A DNA stretch of 24,252 nt from DASRCB01 sp035653295 (lineage in GTDB: Bacteria > Acidobacteriota > Terriglobia > Bryobacterales > Bryobacteraceae). The position numbers were made by a program, and so were the translations under genes. The number at the start of each line of letters is the position of its first letter. The first letter of the stretch is position 1. The DNA lies in NCBI GenBank assembly GCA_035653295.1, contig DASRCB010000423.1, forward strand, positions 1 through 24,252, written 5' to 3'. The notes beneath the pieces were generated by a model, which was given only the letters and a program-made list of their open reading frames with translations, was not told the DNA's origin and ran no database searches. This document shows positions 1 to 6,517 of the stretch, in pieces.

Positions 1-1
1 C

Positions 2-670
2 TGCCGCTGCCGCATGCCGGTCGCCCAGCTGGCCTTCGAGCTCCGCCTGCGGCTCGCGCCGGGCGGCGTGCTGAATATCGAGGAAACCGTGGAGAACCTG
101 TCGGCGCTCGATCGGCCGATCGCCTGGACCGAACACGTAACCCTGGGCCCGCCGTTTCTGGAAAAAGGCGCAACACAGTTTCGAACGCCCGCTGCGCGGT
201 CCTGCACCTTTGCCGGCGTGCGCTACGAGTGGCCCGATTTTCCGCTGCCCGAAGGCGGCACGGAAGATCTCCGCGTCTACACCGATCAGCCGGCCTGCGG
301 ACGGTACAGCGCGCACCTGATGGACCCGGCGCGAGAGCAGGCGTTTTTCCTCGCCTGGTCGCCCGCGTCGAAAGTGCTGCTGGGTTATGTCTGGCGCCGC
401 GCGGATTTTCCATGGCTCGGCATGTGGGACGAGAATTATTCGCGCCCGGCGCCCCCCTGGGGCGGCAGAACCCTGACCCGCGGCCTGGAGTTCGGAGTAT
501 CGCCAATGGCCGAATCACGCCGGAAGATGATCGAACGGCACTCTCTCTTCGAGACTCCTGTTTACCGCTGGCTCCCGGCGCGGACGCGCGCGCATGTGAG
601 CTACGCCGCATTCATTCGCACCGCGGACAGCATCCCCGAAGAACCCGATCGGGTTCTTACACAATCCTGA
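2..670 (+). CDS. Galactose mutarotase-like (aldose 1-epimerase superfamily) protein, 5' end missing
   Basis: The frame is open from the first bases of the window, so the true start lies upstream; the first ATG inside the window is at 14 but is probably internal. The visible 218 residues read as the C-terminal two thirds of a beta-sandwich sugar mutarotase: an extended strand with a V-E-N turn, W-T-E-H-V-T-L-G-P-P-F (about residues 38-48 counting from the ATG), and the acidobacterial-style segment R-T-L-T-R-G-L-E-F-G near residue 155. Enzymes of this fold interconvert sugar anomers, but the family also holds non-catalytic members, and I cannot assign a sugar or confirm catalytic residues. It ends 19 bp from the stop of the convergent next gene, with no evident terminator between them. 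Confidence 0.7.
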   Translation, partial: CRCRMPVAQLAFELRLRLAPGGVLNIEETVENLSALDRPIAWTEHVTLGPPFLEKGATQFRTPAARSCTFAGVRYEWPDFPLPEGGTEDLRVYTDQPACGRYSAHLMDPAREQAFFLAWSPASKVLLGYVWRRADFPWLGMWDENYSRPAPPWGGRTLTRGLEFGVSPMAESRRKMIERHSLFETPVYRWLPARTRAHVSYAAFIRTADSIPEEPDRVLTQS

Positions 671-689
671 GATCTCCGTGGACTGCCGG

Positions 690-2108
690 TCAGTCGCCCT
701 GGACGGCGTGGCTCGAGGAGCCCATGACGATCAAAGCGCAGGACGCGACACGGCTGCGCAGGCCATCCGTTCGGCCCGTGAGCGCGATCGGCACGCGTGC
801 GCCCATAACCAGGCCGGCTGCGTCGGCCCCTGCAAAGAAACTGAGTTGCCGCGCGACCAGGTTGCCCGCCTCCACATCGCGCACCACCAGAATGTCTGCC
901 TGGCCGGCAACCGGTGACTGAATCCCCCGGGCGCGCGCCGCGTCCAAACTGACCGCACTGTCAAAGGCGAGCGGCCCATCCAGCAGGGCCCCGATGATCT
1001 GGCCTCGCTCGGCCATCTTGCACAACGCGGCCGCCTGGAGACTCCAGGGGAGCTTCTCGCTCACGTTTTCGATCGCACTGAGAATGGCCGCCTTCGGCTC
1101 GGCGATCCCGATGCAATGGGCCAGATCGATGGCGTTCTGGCAGATGTCGCGCACCTCCGGAAAGGTCGGCGTGATGTTGATCTCGGCATCCGTGAGCAGC
1201 AGCGGCCGGGGATAGGCCGGAACGTCCAGCACGTAAACGTGGCTCATGCGGCGCCCGGTGCGGAGCCCGGCGGAGCGCGCCACCACGCCCTGCATCAGTT
1301 CGAGCGTGGAGACGCTGCCCTTGACCAGGGCCTGCGCCTCACCCCCACGCACGAGATCCAAAGCCGCCGCAACCGCGGCGTGGCTGTGCGGCGCGTTGAC
1401 GAGTCGATACTGCGAAATATCGAGCCCTGAAGACTCGGCCGCAGCTCGAATCCGTGCCTCTGGTCCGACAAGCACAGGCGCGATGAGACCGGCTTCCGCG
1501 GCGGCGCACGCGGCGGCAAGGGAGGGCGTGTCGCACGGGTGGACGATGGCTGCGGTCACCGCCGGTAACCCATGGCAGCGCTCCACGAGGGTGCGGAAAT
1601 AGTCGTGATGCCGAAGTTGAACCTCCGGTAGCTCCGCCGCCGACAGGCGTATCTTCTCCACCGGCGCCTTGACTTCCGCCGTCCCGCGCACCACCTCCGC
1701 GCCATCCTGATTCACCGCGCGGCAGTCGAAGACGACGATGTGTTTTTCCGGCCGCTTCTCGCGTACCGTGACCGTGACTGTGACCGTATCGTCAATGCTG
1801 ATCGGCCGCAGAAAACGAAGATCCTGGCCCAGATAGATACTGCCAGGGCCAGGCAGTTTGGTTCCCATCACCGCGGAGAACAGCGCGCCGCTCCACATGC
1901 CGTGCGCCACCACGTGCCGAAAAAGGCTACGCGCCGCGAACTGGTCATCCAGATGAGCCGGATTCACGTCGCCGGACATGACCGCGAACAGCTCGATATC
2001 CGCCCGCGTCAGCCGCCGGACTAGGCTGGCGCTCTCCCCTACGGACATTTCGTCAAACGTGCGGTTCTCGATCAGGCTGCCGGCGCGGGGCGCCGTGATG
2101 CTGGCCAT
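690..2108 (-). CDS. Bifunctional MaoC-type enoyl-CoA hydratase / phosphate acetyl(butyryl)transferase
   Basis: 472 residues with two domains. Residues ~15-150 are a hot-dog fold (R)-specific enoyl-CoA hydratase of the MaoC/PhaJ type, with the signature S-G-D-V-N-P-A-H-L-D in which the Asp and His are the catalytic pair. Residues ~165-465 are a phosphotransacetylase/phosphotransbutyrylase (PTA_PTB) domain, with V-K-G near residue 263 and the late P-I-A-L-T-G-R-T-D motif. This fused architecture is known and is usually annotated as bifunctional enoyl-CoA hydratase/phosphate acetyltransferase; it would link hydration of short enoyl-CoAs to acyl-CoA/acyl-phosphate exchange in the cytoplasm. The ATG is preceded by AAGGA five bases upstream. 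It lies 61 bp downstream of the RsbRD-like gene on the same strand and may be co-transcribed with it. The substrate chain length cannot be read from sequence. Confidence 0.88.
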   Translation of the reverse strand: MASITAPRAGSLIENRTFDEMSVGESASLVRRLTRADIELFAVMSGDVNPAHLDDQFAARSLFRHVVAHGMWSGALFSAVMGTKLPGPGSIYLGQDLRFLRPISIDDTVTVTVTVREKRPEKHIVVFDCRAVNQDGAEVVRGTAEVKAPVEKIRLSAAELPEVQLRHHDYFRTLVERCHGLPAVTAAIVHPCDTPSLAAACAAAEAGLIAPVLVGPEARIRAAAESSGLDISQYRLVNAPHSHAAVAAALDLVRGGEAQALVKGSVSTLELMQGVVARSAGLRTGRRMSHVYVLDVPAYPRPLLLTDAEINITPTFPEVRDICQNAIDLAHCIGIAEPKAAILSAIENVSEKLPWSLQAAALCKMAERGQIIGALLDGPLAFDSAVSLDAARARGIQSPVAGQADILVVRDVEAGNLVARQLSFFAGADAAGLVMGARVPIALTGRTDGLRSRVASCALIVMGSSSHAVQGD

Positions 2109-2169
2109 CGCGATCCTTTACTCTGTCTGCGCACCTACGCCCGAGCGGGCGCGTACGGACTGCGTATTA

Positions 2170-2625
2170 TTACCCAGCGTGTCGCGCCGCGGCGGCAGGA
2201 CGCGCCGCCGCTTCCTCATAGCCGCGGACGAAGTGATACAGCATTCGATCGAAACAACTGTGCACCAGGTGCTCCACTTCTTCTTCGGCGTATAGCTCCA
2301 CCTGCGTGTTAGAGAAAGAATGCTCTCGCACGAAATCGACCACAGTATGTTTCAGCAGCAGGATCTCGCGGACGCACTCGTGCAGCGGGACGTGCTGCTG
2401 GAAACGGATCCTGCCCAGCTCGGAATACATGGCTCCAATGTTGTCGTGATGCCCCAGCCAGGTGCTGAGCCGAGTGACCACGGCGGAGGCGCGCTGGCGG
2501 AGCTCGGGATCGGGCAGCGCATTCAGGTGCTTCAGCTCCGGGTCCTTCCGCACCTGGGTGACCAGCGTCGTGACGATTTCCTCCGAGTGCTCCTCGACCG
2601 CCTGGATCAGCCGATTGAACAGCAT
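2170..2625 (-). CDS. Small all-helical protein resembling the RsbRD N-terminal (RsbT co-antagonist) sensor domain
   Basis: 151 residues, starting at an ATG with a strong GGAGG five bases upstream; a longer in-frame reading upstream is rejected because it crosses the promoter region of the divergent gene. The sequence is almost entirely amphipathic helix, rich in E, R, H and L, with no signal peptide or membrane span. The pattern of helices, including the segment R-I-R-F-Q-Q-H-V-P-L-H-E-C-V around residues 79-92 followed by a long hydrophobic helix, is like that of RsbRD_N domains, which are sensor modules in stressosome-type switches. Here the STAS output domain is absent, so the protein is a stand-alone version at best. 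The family call rests on pattern recognition and is moderate. A short A/P-rich tail ends the protein. Confidence 0.6.
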   Translation of the reverse strand: MLFNRLIQAVEEHSEEIVTTLVTQVRKDPELKHLNALPDPELRQRASAVVTRLSTWLGHHDNIGAMYSELGRIRFQQHVPLHECVREILLLKHTVVDFVREHSFSNTQVELYAEEEVEHLVHSCFDRMLYHFVRGYEEAAARPAAAARHAG

Positions 2626-2718
2626 ATGCACCTCCGGAATCGCTTCCGTCCCTGCAAGACGCGATCCAGTCCCGATTGGTTTAACATTTGCACCAATCAT
2701 CGCCGGAGGGATTTCTGT
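2626..2718. promoter_or_regulatory. Divergent intergenic promoter region
   Basis: This 93-bp gap separates two divergent genes, both with good ribosome sites (GGAGG on the minus side at 2631-2635, GGAGGG on the plus side at 2705-2710). It must hold both promoters or one bidirectional one. The AT-richer core at about 2675-2700, including GGTTTAACATTTGC, is the likely promoter position, but no convincing -35/-10 pair stands out. Confidence 0.4.
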
Positions 2719-3204
2719 ATGAAACCGGACAGGCACGATTTCGAGCGCACAATTGTTGGCGGCCTGGCCGCGACGCTGATTGTGGCCGTTCTTATGTATC
2801 TGGCGCCTCTGATACCCGCGCTGCCGAACATCGATATGGCGGCGGCTCTTGGCGACCCGATTTCCGGCCATGTCGCCCTGCAGTTCACGATGGCATGGTG
2901 GATTGGATTGGGTGCTTTCTTCGTTGTTGGCGGGGTGCTGTCGCCGCTGATATTCGTCTACGCGTTCGCCGGGCTGATGGGCAGCGCCTGGTTGCGCGGC
3001 GTGGAATGGGCCGTGTTTCTCTGGGTTGTGGGCGGCGTAGGGGTAATGACCGGCATGGGCCTCGGCTTTAACGAGGGGCACGCCGCGCACCCGGTAACCA
3101 GCGTGCTGCTAACGCTCGCTGCGCATATCATCTATGGCGCCGTACTCGGCCAGATCGCCGGCGGAGCGCTGGTCCACTTGCAGCATAAGCCTGCCGCGGC
3201 GTGA
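2719..3204 (+). CDS. Four-helix integral membrane protein, DUF6789-like, unknown function
   Basis: 161 residues starting at ATG 2719, with GGAGGG eight bases upstream. Four hydrophobic segments are visible at about residues 12-32, 53-78, 86-108 and 121-145. Glycine-rich helix faces (V-V-G-G-V, G-A-V-L-G-Q-I-A-G-G-A) and the first-helix M-Y-L-A-P-L-I followed by a short D-M-A-A-A-L-G loop resemble the small membrane family annotated as DUF6789. That assignment is only moderate. No catalytic motif is visible; the conserved-looking loop between helices 3 and 4 contains an N-E-G-H. The gene is divergent from the RsbRD-like gene and ends in front of a perfect 12-bp hairpin. Its function is unknown. 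Confidence 0.75.
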   Translation: MKPDRHDFERTIVGGLAATLIVAVLMYLAPLIPALPNIDMAAALGDPISGHVALQFTMAWWIGLGAFFVVGGVLSPLIFVYAFAGLMGSAWLRGVEWAVFLWVVGGVGVMTGMGLGFNEGHAAHPVTSVLLTLAAHIIYGAVLGQIAGGALVHLQHKPAAA

Positions 3205-3266
3205 AAACGTAGTGCAAACCTTTGGCTTGCACCCGGGTTGACGCCGGCGGTTCTGGCGGAACGCCT

Positions 3267-3297
3267 GGGCGCCTTTCGCTTGCCACGAAAGGCGCCC
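3267..3297. terminator. Perfect 12-bp hairpin between convergent genes, probable shared terminator
   Basis: GGGCGCCTTTCG at 3267-3278 and its exact complement at 3286-3297 flank a 7-base loop. It lies between a plus-strand gene ending at 3204 and a minus-strand gene ending at 3322. There is no U-tract on either side, so its role as an intrinsic terminator is an inference from position; it may instead stabilise 3' ends. Confidence 0.5.
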
Positions 3298-3321
3298 GCA
3301 CAGAGTCAGTGCCGGACCGAA

Positions 3322-4092
3322 TTACTTCCTTTTCCTGCGGAAACGACCCACGCCGATGAATCCCAACCCGCCCAGCAGCAGAAGCGCGGCCGACGGTTCG
3401 GGCACGCCGGCTACTGCCGCATTCGTCGAATTAACTGAGATCACACCCGTTCCGCCGACAAACCCGGATGAGAAATCGACCAGGGTCCACGATGCGCCAT
3501 TGGTGGCGTCGGTGAAATGCACGAACTGCGATGAGTTGTCGTTGAGAAACTTCAGCAGGTAGGCATGAGGGTCGGAGCCGGACTCCAGGATGCCCATCAT
3601 CGTCGCTTCGTCCGTCTGACCCGCGGTCGTCTTGAAAGCGGTGCTGAAGTCCTTCCCCACGTCGCCAGGCGCCTTGGTCGAATCCACGATCGCGCCCACA
3701 CCGGTGGGCTTGGCCGCGAGTTGGGCGCTGTCCTGCGGCAGGCTGAGCGTCTCGTAAACAGCGAGAACCGTCGCGTAACCACTGTTGATGTACCCCGGAA
3801 CAGACACCGTGACCGGGTTGGCCGGCGATATCGTGCCCGCCGCCGGACCGGGCGATATCTCCTTCTCGCCGGACTTCGTTGTGCCATTTCCCGACCCTGA
3901 GTACACGATCCAGAGATCGATCAGTGGGTCCGTAATGCTGATCGCGCCACTCACCTTGAACGTCGTCGTGCCATCACTCGTGTCCGTGGCGCCGATGGTT
4001 GCAGCGCGCGTGGGAACCGCCGCGGTCAACGCCAGGCCCGCCACAGCCAGCCCGGTTGCCGCGTACTTCCCCGCGAAAAGCCAATTACCCAT
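3322..4092 (-). CDS. PEP-CTERM sorting domain-containing exported protein
   Basis: 256 residues from ATG 4092, preceded by a purine-rich GAGGAGGAGAGGG stretch. An N-terminal signal peptide (about residues 1-31, cleavage near T-R-A-A) is followed by a low-complexity, Thr/Ser/Gly-rich beta-type body without a recognised domain. The C-terminus is a textbook PEP-CTERM signal: V-P-E-P-S, a hydrophobic helix, then R-F-R-R-K-R-K. Proteins with this tail are exported and processed at the envelope by an exosortase, often in strains that make exopolysaccharide. No exosortase gene is in the window. Reading upstream of 4092 gives arginine-rich sequence unlike a signal peptide, supporting this start. Its specific role is unknown. 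Confidence 0.88.
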   Translation of the reverse strand: MGNWLFAGKYAATGLAVAGLALTAAVPTRAATIGATDTSDGTTTFKVSGAISITDPLIDLWIVYSGSGNGTTKSGEKEISPGPAAGTISPANPVTVSVPGYINSGYATVLAVYETLSLPQDSAQLAAKPTGVGAIVDSTKAPGDVGKDFSTAFKTTAGQTDEATMMGILESGSDPHAYLLKFLNDNSSQFVHFTDATNGASWTLVDFSSGFVGGTGVISVNSTNAAVAGVPEPSAALLLLGGLGFIGVGRFRRKRK

Positions 4093-4200
4093 GTTTTGCC
4101 CTCTCCTCCTCGAAACCGATTGAGCTGCCGGCCGCGATTCGGCGCGGCTCGACATTGAGAAGTAGGGTCGTGCGGGCAAACTGTGACACACCGGACACCG

Positions 4201-4245
4201 AAAAACAAAACCGGGTTCCGGCCCATTCGAGGCCGAAACCCGGTT
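4201..4245 (-). terminator. Intrinsic terminator of the upstream PEP-CTERM gene
   Basis: On the minus strand a 15-bp stem (arms 4231-4245 and 4209-4223, one mismatch, 7-base loop) is followed directly by a U-rich run, TTTTGTTTTT (4210-4201). It lies 24 bp after the stop of the minus-strand gene ending at 4269 and separates that gene from the PEP-CTERM gene beginning at 4092. Confidence 0.88.
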
Positions 4246-4268
4246 GATCGGTGATTGTTACTCGCGGA

Positions 4269-4925
4269 CTAGTCGCGCCGGCGTCTGCGCCATCCAGCCA
4301 AACCGACCAGCGTCAGCCCGCCGCCCATCAAAAGCATCGCGGCCGGCTCGGGTACGGTTGGCGCCGCGCCGATCGCCAAACTCAGGCTGCTGGGAAGCAC
4401 CAGTTCGGCGCCATTCGGCATCGACAGGCTCACCGTGCCGACGATGTCGAACAGTCCACCCGGAATCCCCGGCACTGTTTCCGATGCGAGCGTCTTGCTG
4501 AACGGCGTTGTGCTGGGTGAGGCGGTGAACGTGTAGTGCTTCTGGATCAGACCGTTGATGGTGAGGTCTACTGAACCACTGAGCTGGTCCACGGCTGAAG
4601 CCGTGCCGATCGCGCTCAGGAAGTCGTATGTGCCATCGATGGTGACCGAGAACGGCGTCGGCGAATTCAGGTCGCTGCCCTTCAGTTCGAAATCCGCGAC
4701 CGTTCCGCTGCACCCTGGAGCAGACGGACCCGTAATCACGATGTTGTTGCAGGTTATGGTGCTGTTGGTGACGTTCGCGGTGTTCGAGGTGAACGTCGAG
4801 TTAATCGTGTCTGTGGTGAAGTTGTTGTTCTTATCTGGGCCGGCCGTGAAGCTGGTTATCGTGGCCGCCGAGCCAAGAGCGGTCACGAACAGCATAGCCG
4901 CTGTCGTTTTTCCCCGTAATCTCAA
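4269..4925 (-). CDS. PEP-CTERM sorting domain-containing exported protein (TTG start)
   Basis: 218 residues. The best start is TTG at 4925: it places R-L-R-G-K in front of a hydrophobic stretch, giving a proper signal peptide, and has AGGAGG about ten bases upstream. The first ATG, ten codons in, would leave a signal without positive charges. The mature part is rich in Asn, Thr and Ser (N-terminal third) and looks like a secreted beta-sheet domain with two Cys (C-N-N and P-G-C-S). The C-terminus is V-P-E-P-A, a glycine/leucine helix and G-W-R-R-R-R-R-D, a PEP-CTERM exosortase signal. No enzymatic motif is seen. It ends at a strong intrinsic terminator, so it is its own transcription unit. Function is unknown; probably an envelope or matrix protein. 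Confidence 0.87.
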   Translation of the reverse strand: MRLRGKTTAAMLFVTALGSAATITSFTAGPDKNNNFTTDTINSTFTSNTANVTNSTITCNNIVITGPSAPGCSGTVADFELKGSDLNSPTPFSVTIDGTYDFLSAIGTASAVDQLSGSVDLTINGLIQKHYTFTASPSTTPFSKTLASETVPGIPGGLFDIVGTVSLSMPNGAELVLPSSLSLAIGAAPTVPEPAAMLLMGGGLTLVGLAGWRRRRRD

Positions 4926-5088
4926 TGGTTCTCTTCCTCCTCGAGTCTCTTGTTCCTGTGTATGTGCTGGTGCTCGCCATGAAACGATAGCATAGGTCGC
5001 CTTTGTCCCGAACGGCCCTTCGGACTATGGCATACGTCCAGGAGTTCCAGTACGTGGGCAAGCGTAAGAGCCCTCACGCACGGACGGG

Positions 5089-5094
5089 TATAAT
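5089..5094 (+). promoter_or_regulatory. Consensus -10 box (TATAAT) of the ECF sigma gene
   Basis: An exact TATAAT lies 19 bases before a GGAGG (5113-5117) and 31 bases before the proposed start of the sigma factor. The upstream 15-19 bp offer no good TTGACA, so either the -35 is weak or an activator is used. Confidence 0.55.
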
Positions 5095-5124
5095 GCTCCA
5101 AAGGGTCTTTCCGGAGGTTTCCAC

Positions 5125-5697
5125 ATCAATCAGCACTTTGACCCCGAGGAGATCGTTCAGCGGATCCTCGCGGGCGATTCCCTGGCCGAAGAAGACCTCA
5201 TCCTCCGTTTTCAGCCGGCCATTCGGGCATTCGTCACCGCCAGAGCCCGGCCTGAGCTGGTGGACGAAGTGACTCAGGAAACGATGCTGGCGACCATTTG
5301 CGCCGTGCGCGAAGGAAAACTGCGCACCCCCTCCAGTTTGGGGGCCTTCGTGTATGGCATCGCCCGTCTGCAGCTTGCCGATGCCGTTCGCCGCTACGCC
5401 CGGCACAGTGCCGATCCGCTGCCGCCCGACTTCGAACAGGCCGCCCCGGCGGTCGATCCCGACCTGCTCACTGCCGCGCGACGCGAGATCGACAGCCTTA
5501 ACGAAACCGATCGGCGGATCATCTCCCTTACACTCATCGATGGCTTCCATGCCGGTGAAATCGCCGAAGAGCTGGGCATGAGCGCCGAGCTGATCCGCAA
5601 GCGCAAATCGCGTGCGCTGCAACGGATCGTGGAACGGCTCGCTCCGCGGTCACGTTTCACCCCCCGATCGCGACTAAGTTCCATAAAGGTGATCTAG
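5125..5697 (+). CDS. ECF-type RNA polymerase sigma factor, apparent non-canonical ATC start
   Basis: 190 residues if read from ATC 5125. The sigma region 2 begins immediately (E-E-I-V-Q-R-I-L-A-G-D, then L-R-F-Q-P-A-I at about 29-35) and region 4 covers about 124-172 with the helix-turn-helix G-E-I-A-E-E-L-G-M-S-A-E. The frame is open back to a stop at 5065, yet there is no ATG, GTG or TTG between that stop and GTG 5260, which would cut off most of region 2.1. The ATC at 5125 sits seven bases after GGAGG. ECF factors direct RNA polymerase to a regulon and are normally held by a membrane anti-sigma factor; the next gene, four bases on, fits that role. The start is an inference; a sequencing error or GTG 5260 remain possible. 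Confidence 0.85.
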   Translation: MNQHFDPEEIVQRILAGDSLAEEDLILRFQPAIRAFVTARARPELVDEVTQETMLATICAVREGKLRTPSSLGAFVYGIARLQLADAVRRYARHSADPLPPDFEQAAPAVDPDLLTAARREIDSLNETDRRIISLTLIDGFHAGEIAEELGMSAELIRKRKSRALQRIVERLAPRSRFTPRSRLSSIKVI

Positions 5698-5701
5698 GCC
5701 C

Positions 5702-6484
5702 ATGGACCCGGTTCCGCTCGATTGCGACGCCCTGAGCGGGGAACTGTTGGAACGCTACGTCGCGAACCGCCTGTCCGAAGAAGACCGCAGCCGCGTCGAG
5801 GAGCATTACTTCTCATGCCCGCGCTGCCTGGACCGGGTGAGCGCGCTGCAGGCCGTGCGTTCCGCGCTGGAGGAGCGCGGGGTGGCAACCAGTTCGGGTC
5901 CGCCTGTCCGTGAAAGGCGGATCAGCTGGGTATGGCCATCGCTGGCCGCGGCGGCCGCCGTAGTGATTGCGATTGCCGCGGTTCTGGTCCTGCGGCCCCG
6001 GCCCGCGCCGCCCGTTGCGCGCAACAGAACCCATGTAAACAGGCGCTCGCTCGATCTCACCGAACTCGCCCGCATCGACCCTCCACGGTATTCGCCGCCG
6101 ACGCTCCGTGGCATGCAGGGCTCCGAGCAGAGACGCTTTCGCGCAGCGATGAAACTCTACGGGGCGGGAGACTACAGGGGCGCGATTCCCGAGCTGCGGT
6201 CCCTGGCCGAATCCGACCCGGGTAATTTCGACGCCCTCTTCTTCCTCGGCGCGGCCGACCTGCTCACAGGCAACACGCGGCAGGGCATCGCCGAGTTGGA
6301 TCGCGTCGCTCGCGCCGGCGATCGATCGCCGTATGCCGAGGAGGCGCATTTCGATCTGGGCAAGGCCTGGCTCCAGCTGGGCAATATCGCTGCTGCCCGC
6401 CGCGAGTTCACGACGGTGATTGCGATGAAAGGCGATCTTCGGGCGAAGGCCGCCGATCTGCTTTCGCGTGTCCAGGATCTGTAA
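5702..6484 (+). CDS. Anti-sigma-like membrane protein with zinc-binding motif and TPR domain
   Basis: 260 residues. The N-terminal cytoplasmic part carries H35-x3-C39-x2-C42, the core of the zinc-finger anti-sigma (ZAS/zf-HC2) motif. One transmembrane helix follows at about 76-98, then a Pro-rich linker and tetratricopeptide-type helical repeats at about 145-255 (e.g. A-M-K-L-Y-G-A-G-D-Y-R-G-A-I). The layout predicts a single-pass inner-membrane protein that binds the sigma factor inside and a partner through TPRs outside. It starts four bases after the sigma stop, so the pair is almost surely co-transcribed and translationally linked. Anti-sigma function is inferred from motif and position; the sequence does not show which signal releases the sigma factor. 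Confidence 0.82.
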   Translation: MDPVPLDCDALSGELLERYVANRLSEEDRSRVEEHYFSCPRCLDRVSALQAVRSALEERGVATSSGPPVRERRISWVWPSLAAAAAVVIAIAAVLVLRPRPAPPVARNRTHVNRRSLDLTELARIDPPRYSPPTLRGMQGSEQRRFRAAMKLYGAGDYRGAIPELRSLAESDPGNFDALFFLGAADLLTGNTRQGIAELDRVARAGDRSPYAEEAHFDLGKAWLQLGNIAAARREFTTVIAMKGDLRAKAADLLSRVQDL

Positions 6485-6517
6485 TCAGTCGTACAGGTTT
6501 TGTTACCATCTATTCCC

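Noticed and set aside
2626..3090. Upstream in-frame extension of the RsbRD-like gene to about 306 residues
   Set aside because: It is antisense to the membrane protein gene, reads as Arg/His/Gln-rich low-complexity sequence, and ignores the strong GGAGG-ATG at 2635-2623.
4093..4200. Sigma-54 (PrsR-type) promoter upstream of the PEP-CTERM gene
   Set aside because: TGTCAC and TTTGC occur but with the wrong spacing; no TGGCAC-N5-TTGC match.
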